The notes beneath the pieces were generated by a model. That model did not search any database and had not been told where the DNA came from. It saw only the letters and a list, made by a program, of their open reading frames with translations. Positions 33,740-44,470 of a DNA stretch of 64,000 nt are shown here, piece by piece. Made by a program: the position numbers and the translations under genes. Source of the DNA: Lumbricus terrestris (lineage: Eukaryota > Annelida > Clitellata > Crassiclitellata > Lumbricidae); assembly GCA_949752735.1 (NCBI GenBank), contig OX457037.1:70711829-70775828 (forward strand). The letters run 5' to 3'. Position 1 is the stretch's first letter; each line of letters begins with the position of its first letter.

Positions 33740-34095
33740 ACACTGTTATCAGTCAAGACATCAAGAGAATTGAAGCATTTGAAATATGGCTATGGAGAAG
33801 GATAGAGAGAATCAGCTGGAGGGATCATATCAGCAATGAGGAGGTATTGAGAAGAGTCGGAGAAAAGAGAGCGATGATACACACAATTAGAGAAAGACAA
33901 AGAAGATGGATCGGGCACACACTAAGAGGAAACTCGATGCTACGAACAGTCATAGAGGGGAAAATGGATGGTAAAAGAACGAGAGGCAGACCAAGACAAA
34001 GACTGTTGGACTGAATGCTGAAAGATGGCTACCAGAAGATGAAAATGAAAGCGCAGAACAGAGAAGAATGGAGACGCCAAACATTCGAACCTGCC
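33740..34095 (+). pseudogene. RTE-like LINE C-terminal fragment
   Basis: The plus-strand frame reads DIKRIEAFEIWLWRRIERIS, then SNEEVLRRVGEKRAMIHTIR, RRWIGHTLRGNSMLRTVIEG, KRTRGRPRQRLLD and stops. This is the C-terminal tail typical of RTE-like endonuclease/reverse-transcriptase polyproteins and is distinct from the copy at 23-25 kb. It lies inside the proposed intron of the minus-strand finger gene (33670-34710). Confidence 0.75.
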
Positions 34096-34710
34096 TAAGA
34101 GCAGAGAACGGAAAAGAAAGAAGTTATCAGTCAACAGAACAATAACTTTGCGAAACATAAAATTGTGCCATCTGCATGATCTGAATTCCGAATGTTGCTA
34201 TTGTTTCAAAACTGCTTCTATGATTTTGACTATGATTTTATTTAAATGACTGGTTTGTGTAATTATGACAGGAGCACTTTAGAAGCCATTCAATTATTAT
34301 TATTACATTCTCTCTTAACTTGTATATCGTTATTAGTTTATTATATCATTATTATTTACCAAATAAAACAAATCATAGGTCACTCTGTCTATGCTACTAG
34401 GTGTCAAGTCCCGTAGTGACCTAGTACACCTGGAGAAACGGAGAGAGTTAAATGATCACCTAGAGAAACGGACGAACAGAGACAGAGAGAGATAGAGAGA
34501 AAGAAAGAGAGAGCATGACAGTGGGTACAAGAAAAAAACACCAGAGACTTGCTCTGTGGACAAACAGAATTTGTAACCCATCCGCTGGAAGGTAAAAATC
34601 AAAACCTAACCTATCAAACCACTGCATACGTACAATTTAGTAAAGTGTGCTGTGTCAATCAAACAAAGATTTCTCAAGTCAAAATATATTTTAAACATGA
34701 TGCATACCTA

Positions 34711-35333
34711 GTAAAGCATCCATCCATTGGAAGTGCTGGCTTGACTGCTTCAACAAGAAGATGCATCTTAGCTGGGACTGAGGCGCTGACACCTTCTTCC
34801 ATTTCCTTGTTTGACCATACTTCTCTAGACTGCTGAAATGGCGTGGTCGATAAAACTGGCAATTCTTCAGACAGCTGGTCCGAATCTGGGTAACAAAGCT
34901 GTTGTTGTCTTAAGTGCAAACCTTGTTGCTGGTCCGAATCGGGGTAACAAAGCTGTTGTTGTCTTAAGTGCAAACCTTGTTGCTGGTCCGAATCGGGGTA
35001 ACAAAGCTGTTGTTGTCTTAAGTGCAAACCTTGTTGCTGGTCCAAATCGGGGTAACAAGGCTGTTGTTGTTTTAAGTGTTGCCGGTCCGAATCTGGGTAA
35101 CAAAACTGTTGTTTTAAGTGCAAACCCTGCTGCCATTTTTCATCTTCCAAGATAAGCTGGCAGTGCTGGAGCTAATGGCATCAGCATCAAACTTGTTTCG
35201 TATCATTCCAGTATCTTCAGCGCCTTGACCAATAATTGCCAATTTTGGTGCTGGCAAACCTTGATTGCGATAAGATGCCAGCAGCATCTGCTGCCCCCTA
35301 GAGTGGCAATTCACAGGTAAGTTTGGTCCTGTA
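34711..35333 (-). CDS. Upstream exon(s) of the finger gene, with a coding minisatellite
   Basis: On the minus strand 35333-35110 reads GPNLPVNCHSRGQQMLLASY, KLAIIGQGAEDTGMIRNKFD after an AG (CATTACAG). A second frame from about 35150 encodes repeats of QLCYPDSDQQQGLHLRQQ and ends DQLSEELPVLSTTPFQQSRE...KPALPMDGCFT. The donor AG|GTATGC at 34711/34710 splits a codon that is completed in phase by the exon at 33669 (serine). The two frames here overlap and need a frameshift or an alternative splice. The reverse frame is also open because of the 54-bp repeat, so coding is plausible but unproven. Confidence 0.45.
34869..35130. repeat. 54-bp minisatellite, about four to five units
   Basis: A 54-bp unit containing GCTGGTCCGAATCGGGGTAA, CAAAGCTGTTGTTGTCTTAA and GTGCAAACCTTGTT repeats nearly perfectly at 34870-35040, with two shortened, diverged units to 35130. 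The length is a multiple of three and keeps reading frames open on both strands. Confidence 0.9.
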
Positions 35334-36913
35334 ATGAATATCCAAAGCAATGTTATTTACCACATTGGTTTGCTAAAAAAATTTACCATATATACTTTTA
35401 ATGCATCATTCATGTTTTGCGTCAGCAGCTAGTAACTGGCCGCTAGTCAGATGTCAGATTATTATTAGTTTGGACAGTAATACATTTGGGTGATGGAGAT
35501 GGGTAGGCTAGGAAAATCTGACCTAAAAGTGGAAGTCTCATCACGAATTTTGGCCGCTAAGAATTGTTCGGTCCGAATTATCTATAAAAAATATTGGAAT
35601 AGGACTAAATCTAAAATGTAAACATGTTTCATAATGTCCGTTAGCTGTTGCTTTCGGGTTTGTATGTCGAATGATGATGTCTTTCATCTCGGCTGTTATA
35701 AAACTGCCAAAACTATTTTGAATATTCTCAATGTGTCCGTATTATTTTATTCCACACCTTCTGTTACTGCATTGTGCAACAGAGCACGTCCTCTTGGCAT
35801 TGCTTTTGACTGCCAAAAATTGTTACAATTGCAGTTAGAACCTGATTATTATTGACATTTCAACATGGCTGTAGACAACCTGTAAACTAATTTAATTAAA
35901 ACACTACAGAGCTGCAGTTACTCTGTGGACCTGTAGAATACACAAAAAATCATGGCAGTAATTTAGAAAAATCCAGCAAAACAGGTTTGAGATTTCAGAG
36001 CAACATAATTTCTATCAATACTTCTATTGTTACATCATACAGAGCAGTGCATGTAGTACATGTACAAGGAAGCCAGTCAAGTACTTATCAAATATTCACC
36101 CAAATAAAACAAGTCATAGGTTACCCTAAACCTAACCTCTCTTTGCTTAGGTGTCAAGTCCCGCACTGACCTAGTTCACCAGGAGAAATGGAGAGACTTC
36201 AATGACCACTTAGAGAAACGGAGAGAGCGAAAAGCTAGAATAGGCTAGTCTGCATGTTCTCACTGAAATCCAGCTTCAAGTTCAGCAGAATGACTACACT
36301 AACCCTAAAACTACCCATAACCGACCCTCACGATGTCTAACCTGAGCCCTAACCGACCCTCACGCGATAAATCCCGTTTCTATTTCGTCAGAAAATATTT
36401 TTCATCGAATTTATAAATTCTGGCGGTCGGATAAAAAAACAAGAACCAAAAGCGGTCTAGGGTATGAGAACATCACATCAACCGAGGATGTCAAATGGAA
36501 ATGCGCGGATAAATGTATAAAAGGTACTCAGAAGATGGAATTATATCGCGACATAGACTGTTGAGATCGGGACTGTTGAGATTAGTTGCGTATCGACCAG
36601 CGTCCGATTTTGCCTACTAGGGCCTATTTCTGTTTTTTACTATTACTGTTATGAAACAAATGCCTTAGTAACTTGCCTTTACGCTCCCAAAATTACCGCT
36701 ATAATCATCCAGCAATTGGGAAGAAAAAAATCAAAAATATAAACAAAATAATAACCCACCACTTCGCTTTCGCTATGTGTAACGCAGTAGTCAGTGTTTT
36801 CCTTCGTCCACGGCGCAGATCGGCAATACTTAGCCCAAAACTAGCCCAGTAAAAGAAACACACTCGAAAATTACAGACGTGTGGGAATCCGATGGAAACG
36901 TGTTCCTTAGCAC
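35334..36913. other. Non-coding region with direct repeats
   Basis: 35578-35625 duplicates 32762-32810. 36103-36230 (AAATAAAACAAGTCATAGGT, then GGTGTCAAGTCCCGCACTGA and GAGAAATGGAGAGA) duplicates 34365-34470. No coding sequence is convincing; the 35634-35855 frame has no motif. A GACCCTCACG repeat occurs near 36325-36365. Confidence 0.5.
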
Positions 36914-37080
36914 CAGTGGTGTAGTCCTAAAAAATGAAGTGGGGGGACGCCTGGAAATTGAAGTGGGGGGACGCCATGGAAATTGAAGTAGAAACTGTAG
37001 CAAAAAGTGCAATCTTGCAAGAATTTGCAAAAAAGTGGGGGGACGGCGTCCCCCCGCGTCCCCGCCCCACTACACCACTG
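36914..37080. mobile_element. 167-bp hAT MITE with perfect 8-bp TSD
   Basis: The termini are CAGTGGTGTAGTC and its complement (CTACACCACTG). The TSD CTTAGCAC is perfect (36906-36913 and 37081-37088). The G-rich body contains repeated AGTGGGGGGACGCC units, followed by the complementary C-rich run GGCGTCCCCCCGCGTCCCCG. Confidence 0.9.
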
Positions 37081-37381
37081 CTTAGCACTCGGATTGCGAA
37101 ACGCTAGACTCCGCCCACGACGATCCGAGAACTCAACAAAATCGCGTTTTTAAAATAGTTCACCGATTCGAATTTTGAAAATATTCTCAAAAAATAATAG
37201 TATTTCGTTAGCAATCCAAAAGTATAGTTGTTTTTGGTAAACTTTTATGTAATAAGTTTGCAAATGATTTATAATGGGCTCGCAATACTAGATCCAGATT
37301 TCGAGCGCTCGGAAGGGTGGAGGTTCTCTGAGAGAAGGGGTTCATACATACTCGAGCCCTCAGAAGCGATGAAATGCACAA

Positions 37382-37383
<2 letters not shown>

Positions 37384-37476
<93 letters not shown>
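37384..37476. repeat. (CA)n microsatellite
   Basis: About 93 bases of CA repeats with a single TCACA interruption near 37442. The Thr/His and Val/Cys frames over it are artefacts. Confidence 0.95.
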
Positions 37477-37478
<2 letters not shown>

Positions 37479-37727
37479 TATGATGCAACTAACGTCATGA
37501 CGAAAACAGGAGTTCAGTATGGCTTTGCCTGCCACCAACAGCACGGCGGTTGACAGGTGTCAGTTAGTGTAACGAAGTATTGCAAGTGTGTTCACAAAAA
37601 TTACACCTGTCACAAATAATGTGAATTGCGAACAGGTTAGATTAACATTTGAACAATTCGTGTGGGCCCCTGTAGGTCGTGGGCACGTGCGCTTTGCACT
37701 CACTGCACACATGGTAGCTACGCCACT

Positions 37728-37969
<242 letters not shown>

Positions 37970-38562
37970 CCAGCAGCCGCTGCAGTTGTCGTTTCACTGC
38001 GTTACAGTTGAAATAATAATTGTAGCAGCATGTTTTTTTATTATTTCATTTTTTACAATTATATCTTCATTGTTTAATTTTTCAGCTATTTTACAGCTAT
38101 TGTCGTCGTTCGTTCATTGTGTAGTGTAACGCTATTGTAGTGTTTGCTGAAAAGTGTGTTTGTGTTACACGTGATCCATTCGTCAAACTCTTTTTCTACT
38201 TTGGACACCGTTCTACCTTGAAGCAGCGCATTGTTTGAGTAAACTAAGGGTTATTTGGTTATGATAGTTTTTTTTTACAAAGGGCAGATTCAGTAAATAA
38301 TTATGTGTATGGAACAACAATGCAGTTATCTAGTGCGTGGCTGCATTCCGCCACTGTATATTGGATTTTTCCTTTTTTCACCGCACCATCACAAGTAGCC
38401 TACCACAACGAATATGATATAGGCTAAGTTCCACTGCCATCTCAACTCAAGTGCAAAAGTGCAGTCATTTTCACATTGTCGTCCTGAGACAGGCTACTGT
38501 GCTGCAGGTGGTAGCAGTGCATGTAATAGAAGTCATAATCGTATCTTGTTGCTGATTACTAG
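37970..38562. other. Non-coding; probable intron before an ABCA NBD1 exon
   Basis: No Walker A-type exon (GxxGxGKT/S) is visible on the plus strand in this stretch, although one would be expected upstream of the signature exon. It ends with ACTAG, the acceptor at 38561-38562. Confidence 0.5.
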
Positions 38563-38718
38563 CTAAAGGGGAGTCCAAGAAAAAGAGCTACATTGGAGAT
38601 GGTCGAAATGATCAAGGTCTTGCACATGGAAGATAAAATCAACGCTCCAGCAAAAACTCTCTCCGGTGGACAGAGAAGAAAGCGCAGTGTCGGAATTGCC
38701 CTCATTGCAGGATCCAAG
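38563..38718 (+). CDS. ABCA exon: NBD1 signature (LSGGQ)
   Basis: A 156-base exon (52 codons, phase 0 at both ends) between AG (38561-38562) and GT (38719). It reads LKGSPRKRATLEMVEMIKVL then HMEDKINAPAKTLSGGQRRK and RSVGIALIAGSK. LSGGQ is the ABC signature, and the text before it is the helical subdomain of an ABCA NBD. ABCA NBD1 signatures are usually LSGGMKRK or LSGGQRRK, so both the family and the half are well supported. It lacks its upstream Walker A exon. Confidence 0.85.
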
Positions 38719-39091
38719 GTAAACATTCGCAAACACGCACAAACATTACTTGTATCCACCTTGAAAAAGTAAGAAGTTCAATTTTTGATGACGTCTTAAC
38801 ATTAATTTTGGAATATAGGGGCCTATCATCTAAAATTTAATAAGCTTATGATACGTTGAACAAGTTGGCTGATTTTTTGTTTCTTGGCTGTTTTGTCCAT
38901 TGTAAATTTAATTATAGGCTAAAGCTAAACATGATAATAGATTACCGCACATCATTCCATTTTTTTTGTTTTTTATGTCACATATGGTGGCATGCCAGTC
39001 TGACCGCCTTACTTTCTATCTTGCATAGGCTGCAGGAAATTAAGCCTTCATGTATGAATTCGGGTGTTTCAATATCTTACACTTCTTACAG
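38719..39091 (+). other. ABCA intron
   Basis: A GT...AG intron of 373 bases between the signature exon and the Walker B exon; the acceptor is TTCTTACAG. Confidence 0.75.
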
Positions 39092-39302
39092 TTCGTAATT
39101 CTGGATGAGCCGACGTCTGGCATGGACCCAGAGTCACGCAGACAGACATGGGACATTCTACAGAGCCAGAGAAAGGACCGTTCGATGCTTCTCTCAACGC
39201 ATTACATGGACGAAGCCGATGTACTGGGAGACCGTATAGCCATCATGTCCAATGGAGAGATACAGTGCTACGGGACACCCATGTTCCTCAAAAACAAATA
39301 CG
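39092..39302 (+). CDS. ABCA exon: NBD1 Walker B, D-loop and H-loop
   Basis: It begins right after TTCTTACAG with [20 protein letters not shown]: Walker B with catalytic glutamate, and the D-loop. It continues [20 protein letters not shown] (switch histidine), [17 protein letters not shown] and [14 protein letters not shown], the typical end of an ABCA NBD1. The donor is G|GTGAGA at 39302/39303. It joins in phase to the exon at 38563-38718. No plus-strand continuation (TMD2, NBD2) is found to the right in this window. Confidence 0.88.
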
Positions 39303-39429
39303 GTGAGAAATTCTCAGCTGTCTTTAGACTTTAGTCATCTGTCGAATGTTGCTATGCATCTTCCTCTTCAGTGTTATCAATCGCATGGTCTACAGTCACA
39401 CCACCACCACCACGAACACCACCAACACA

Positions 39430-40025
39430 ACCGGTTTACTGTCAATACCGCGCACACAATACCGCGCACACAATACCGCGATTTTCACTACCGCGCACCT
39501 TCAATACCGCGCACGATCGTTACCGCGCACGATCGTTACCGCGTTTGTTTGCGAATTTGTTCAATCCAGCTTTTATTTCATACCTATAAATACCTTCATC
39601 CAGCTCTTATTTCTCATGCTTTATTTTGTCAATCGAGCTTCTATTTCACCTGTAAAAAACCATCATCCAGATTCCATTTCTCCTGCGTTTTTTCATCAAT
39701 CCAACCTCCATTCCACCTGTAAAAAACTTTCATCCAGCTTCCATTTCTCAATGCGTCACACTCGGATTGACGAAAATAAAGCATGACAAATGGAAGCTGG
39801 ATGAGAGTATTTTTATATATGAAACAGAAGCTAGATTGACGAGAATAACGAGCGAGCAATAGAAGCTTGATGAACCGAACATGTGTACCCTCGTACGAAA
39901 AAATACGGAAATTTAACAAATTCGCAAACAAACGCGGTAACGGTCGTGCGCGGTAACGATCGTGCGCGGTATTGAAAATCGCGGTTTTGTGTGCGCGGTA
40001 TGTGTGCGCGGTATTGACCGGATAC
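39430..40025. mobile_element. Foldback MITE with CGCGGTATTG repeats in the arms
   Basis: The left arm (about 39440-39565) is built of AATACCGCGCACAC-type units and CACGATCGTTACCGCG, then GTTTGTTTGCGAATTTGTT. The right arm (about 39900-40020) is the complement (AACAAATTCGCAAACAAACG, CGCGGTAACGATCGTGCGCG). The core (39565-39850) holds the TTCATCCAGCTTCCATTTC array also found in the unrelated MITE at 30086-30919, itself folded back on its complement (AAATGGAAGCTGGATGA). It lies in the sequence following the ABCA exon at 39302. Confidence 0.8.
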
Positions 40026-40300
40026 CCCAACACAACCACCACTGCCACTAACACCAACACCACTACCGCCGCCACCACCACCACCAACACCGCCGCACCA
40101 CCTCCAGCCCAACCACCGCCACTACTATTCCACTATAGGGTTGAATAGCAATCTGCCCAAGTGCTCATGATTCTCTAGCGTGTAATTTCTGATCTGAATG
40201 TAGGTAAACTTCCGGATCGCTCGCTTTGCTGATTCGGAATTCTAATAATCATAGGCTAGGCCTACGAACGAGTAGTTTTTTGGCAGTTAACTCATAATTG
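40026..40300. other. Non-coding region
   Basis: A CCACCA-rich stretch (40022-40120), then unrecognised sequence up to the SINE head. Confidence 0.4.
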
Positions 40301-40419
40301 TGGAGCGCAGTGGTGTAGTGGGTATTTCGTCGCCTTGCAGCCGGAGAGTTAAAGATTCGAATCCACCTCAAGCCGCAGCGTAGTGACCTTGGGCAGGTCC
40401 TTCACTCAAAATTGCTCAG
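40301..40419 (+). mobile_element. SINE family 1 head, fused to a LINE
   Basis: TGGAGCGCAGTGGTGTAGTG (A box) and AGATTCGAATCC (B box) are followed by CACTCAAAATTGCTCAGCG, where the SINE stops and LINE sequence begins. The break lies within about 10 bases of where the SINE at 20874 is interrupted by a different LINE. Confidence 0.75.
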
Positions 40420-41000
40420 CGTTTTTTGCTGACGACTCGAATATCTTCGTCTCTCTCAAGTCCTATGATGAGTTATTCCGGATCCTTAATGAAGATCTTG
40501 TGCTTGTATCAGAATGGTTTAGAGCTAACAAACTATCTTTAAACTTGACAAGGACTAACTACATTCTCTTCTGCTCTCATAGGAAAACAATTCCTAAGTC
40601 AACAAGTAAGGTCAACATAGACAATATTAACATTCCTCAAGTAAAGGAGGTAAAATTTCTTGGTGTCTCTGTGGACCAATATCTGACCTGGAACAGACAC
40701 ACAGAACACTGCTCTAAAATTAGCTTAAAAAAATATAGGAATAATAACAAAACTAGGCTATCCTACCTGTTACCTAGAAGTATTCTGCTTACCTTATACT
40801 ATTCTATGGTTTATCCATATTTATCCTACTGCAACATGATATGGGCATCAAGCTATAATTCTCGACTCCAGAGAATTATCGTTTTGCAGAAACGAATCGT
40901 TAGAATAATAGCTGACTTCCCTTATAACTCACACTCAGAACACCTATTTAGTATTTACTCAACTTGGTTTTCTAAAAGTCTTACAAGTTAAACAACTACA
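40420..41000 (+). pseudogene. CR1/Jockey-type LINE reverse transcriptase fragment
   Basis: A continuous frame to the stop at 40989 contains the catalytic FADDSNIFVS, then LNEDLVLVSEWFRANKLSLN, VKFLGVSVDQYLTW, LLPRSILLTLYYSMVYPYLS and YCNMIWASSY. This is the palm/thumb-to-C-terminus of a non-LTR retrotransposon; everything upstream of the YADD-type motif is missing. A diverged relative lies at 63060-63765. Confidence 0.85.
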
Positions 41001-41386
41001 GAATTGGATATATCTCAATTAATGCCTTTGCCCTAATCACTATTTCTTCAGTTGACAAAGTTCTGCCAAGAAGAAAATTGAATCTTTCATGTAGTGTTGC
41101 GTAAGCTGTGAGCCGCTTTTCCATCTCAGTTATGGCCTAAGTCTGTCTATGATCACGTAAAAAGTCTGGGTGCGGAATTTATCACTAGCACTCAGATTTA
41201 AACTCGGATCAGTATCATCCATGACTTCGTCATCAAATCGTTTTGGCACCCGTTTTCGTTGTGTACCTTCTTTATAGTCCGAGTGTGTGATATCTTTTGC
41301 CATACTTTCAAACATTTCGAATTTATTGCGTGTTTCGTGAAAGTGTGTTATAAGACTGTCAAACAATTTGATGATGGTGCACAACT
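41001..41386. other. Non-coding region
   Basis: No gene recognised. Confidence 0.4.
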
Positions 41387-41872
41387 CAATCTTATCTTAT
41401 CTTATCTGACCATTTATAAAGCGCTTCTCGCAGTAAGAGCCTTTCAGAAGCGCTCCCAGTGCGTTTAACTCCGAGAAAAAAGGCAAGTTTTTGGACGAGA
41501 GAAAGACGAGGATACACTACCAGAGAAGATGGCAGAGCGAACTGAGGGGGGAAGCCCATTCCATAAGGAGGGGCCAATGCAGGCAAATGATCTGGATTGA
41601 GCCATGGCAGTCCTGACTCGGGGGACAAAGAGGTCAAGCCGATCAGAGGACCTAAGAGGACGCAGCGAAGTGGCAGAAAGGGGGCGATGTATCTGATCGC
41701 ACAGATACCTCGGAGCAAGACCCATTTGAGACTTAAGGACCAAAATCAAGACTTTAAATTGTATGCGGGCCGAGAGTGGAAGCCAGTAAAGTTGTTCAGT
41801 CATGAATGTAGAAATGTGGGAGAATCGAGGAAGACGGGCAATGAGCCTAGCAGCAGGACTCAATACCAGGAG
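41387..41872 (-). pseudogene. CR1-type LINE 3' fragment
   Basis: The minus-strand frame from 41863 reads AARLIARLPRFSHISTFMTE, QLYWLPLSARIQFKVLILVL, GLAPRYLCDQIHRPLSATSL, RTAMAQSRSFACIGPSLWNG. This is the same family as 20981-21776 but without the small hAT MITE. The 3' end has GAGCGCTTCTGAAAGG...GAAGCGCTTTATAAA, then a (GATAA)n tail at 41389-41407. Confidence 0.8.
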
Positions 41873-42090
41873 TAGGGTTTTATTTATCTATCGAAAATAA
41901 ATATTACAAAAAGTAGATCGAGATTTAAAATCAAAACTGAATGCGTTCACAAAACATGGTTCAGCATAATTTTAAGAAATAATTTAAATGTGCGCAATTT
42001 TAATTAATAGCCTACAGAGTTGAGTTGGATAGGCCCTACGAATGAATTAATATGCAAAAGTGCCTAGGGCCTACAATGACTATAAGACGG

Positions 42091-42369
<279 letters not shown>

Positions 42370-42639
42370 AGCTACTACTGCTTCAACTAATAGGCTACTA
42401 CTTCTAGGCAACTACTACTAGCCTGCCATCAATAGTGTTACGAACGTTGAGACACTGATACGTTGTTAACTAACAAACTAACAATAGCAAAGAAGAGAAG
42501 GTGTTCTTTCACGGTGAGAGTATCAAAGAGTATGTTGTGCTGTGGACAGAGGCCGAGGTTATCTCGGATTTCATCCATTTCTTGTGTTATATCGAAACCA
42601 CTAATGTAAGCCGTGCCTTTAGACGGTGGCAGAAAACCT

Positions 42640-42785
42640 GCAAAGTCAATAGCATAATTGTAATCGTAATCGTAATTTCAAGATTTCCACATCTCCCACA
42701 AAGCGAAGTCACGGGAACCAAGATCTGGAGAGTCAGGCAGGAATAAAGACGGACGGCTAAGGTGGGTGATGTTTAATGCCTATAG
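42640..42785 (-). mobile_element. LINE 3'UTR and (GATTAC)n tail
   Basis: On the minus strand ACATCACCCACCTTAGC, CTGCCTGACTCTC and then TTACGATTACGATTAC match the 3' end of the nested LINE at 23783-24560. Only the non-coding 3' end remains; the hairpin is degraded. Confidence 0.65.
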
Positions 42786-42958
42786 TTGAAATGGCGAGGT
42801 AGGTGAGAAGAAGAGGAAGAATCCGGATAGAATTTGTAATTCTGAATAAACTTTTACTATCCCGCAATTATAGTATACTCTGAGTTATGGCTGAATCCTT
42901 AGTCAGATTTCCCGTGGGTTGCGGTGGCTAAAAGACGTAAGCTTACTTCTTTTATAAC

Positions 42959-43124
42959 CGGGTTTTTTAACGTGCAGTTGTACACAAAATGTGCAGTTGT
43001 AGAAGCTCTTCTGTACAGTTAAAACTTGCAAAAAAGGTCATTGTCCTCCGATTGGAAGTAATTTCACATGGATGATGGGAAAGAAAGGAGTTGTACATTT
43101 CTACAATTCCTGAAAACAGCCCTG
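42959..43124. mobile_element. Short hAT-like MITE, reverse copy, perfect 8-bp TSD
   Basis: The right end is AAAACAGCCCTG and the left end CGGGTTTTTTAACGTGCAG, two bases shorter than expected. The TSD TTTATAAC is perfect (42951-42958 and 43125-43132). The interior matches 21247-21441 in the opposite orientation (GGTCATTGTCCTCCGATTGG). Confidence 0.85.
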
Positions 43125-43491
43125 TTTATAACCTTTATATAAAAATAGAATATAAAAGAGCATGTAAATTAAACAATTTTCTATAAAATATTTTAGTCCT
43201 TAGATTTTGGAATTGTCTTCCGGTTCACATACATGTGACCACCTTACAATCCACCAGCTTCTTTAAAACTCGGTTAAAATTTATTATTTTGAACTAATTT
43301 CTTGTATTCCCGCCAATGACTGATATATCTCGCTTGCCATTGCCTAAGCTTGTATCTTTTTATTACCCATACAGTCCAGCAGTCCCTTTACTGTTATTCT
43401 TTGTGTAACTGTTAGGAATGTTTCATTATTGTCTGCAATGCTCACACAATCATATTGTTGCCTTCCTGTCTGGATCTTTTTCTCAAACATA
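43125..43491 (+). pseudogene. Small LINE C-terminal remnant and flank
   Basis: The short frame WNCLPVHIHVTTLQSTSFFK, TRLKFIIL then stop, at about 43207-43295, resembles the last residues of CR1-type LINE proteins (WN.LP..... S...FK..LK). The rest up to the mariner-like element is not recognised. Confidence 0.4.
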
Positions 43492-44470
43492 CAGGGTGGG
43501 CCATAAAAAAGTAACCCCCCTACGGTTTTTTGCCCATAACTTGGCCAGAAGTAAGAATTTCGAAATGAAATGTTACAGGTTTAAAGACAATTCATATCTA
43601 CACATGATAACCAGATTTCATCAAAATATTTCAAACCCAACAAAAGTCACACCACTTTTATTGAGACCACCCGCCGTTTTTTGACGATTCAAAAACGCGA
43701 CACAACAAAAAAGTAGCAAAAACCAATTTAATTATTCTGGCCAATATCTTGGTCAGAAGTAAGAATTTCGAAATGAAATTTTACAGGCTTAAAGACAATT
43801 CATATCTACAAATGATGGTTAGATTTCATCAAAATATTTCAAACAGAACAGAAATCATAACACATTCAGTGAGGCCAACGCCGTTTTTTGACGATTCAGT
43901 AGGGTAACGCAACAAAAATTAAAAAACACAATTTTATTAAGTCTCATCTCAAATATTTGTTTTCACGTAGCCTTAATTTTTCCAGGTGATCATTGTCATT
44001 ACTATTTTAAAGAGAAACAGGTGCCAGCGCAGCTGCGCGTCACTGAGTAGTCACTTAGCGAGATGACAATCAAATTGGTAAATAAGGAATCTGTCAGATT
44101 AATCAACAGGTCCATCAAGAACGTTGCAAAGAGACTCAAAAGAAGTTTAGGTACTGGTGGTGGGCACACTGAACACAAGTTGTGAAGCAATACCAAATTC
44201 ATTTGACAACAGTAATTTGAGATGAGACTCAATAAAATCGTGTTTTTGTTACTTTTTGTTACTTTTCGTTTTTGAAACGTCAAAAAAGGTTGGTGGTCTC
44301 ACTAAAAGGGGTATAACTTTTTTTGTGTTTGAAATATTTTGATGAAATCTAGCCTTCATGTGTAGATATGAATTGTCTTTAAGCCTGTTAATTTTCATTT
44401 CGAAATTCTTATTTCTGGCCAAGATATGGGCAAAAAACCTTAGGGCGTTACTTTTTTATGGCCCACCCTG
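43492..44470. mobile_element. Mariner-like composite MITE, CAGGGTGGGCCATAAAAAAG termini
   Basis: Flanked by TA on both sides with perfect termini CAGGGTGGGCCATAAAAAAG and complement. The unit (AAGTAAGAATTTCGAAATGA ... TGATGAAATC-type) appears twice in direct order on the left and once inverted on the right. A second inverted pair (TTTTATTAAGTCTCATCTCA and its complement) is centred near 44080. It is a 979-bp foldback built from copies of the short MITE seen at 2390-2597. Confidence 0.85.

Noticed and set aside
34838..35155. Plus-strand valine/alanine repeat ORF as a gene
   Set aside because: It is the complement of the minisatellite. Only the minus strand leads to a splice donor with a phase-matched partner exon.
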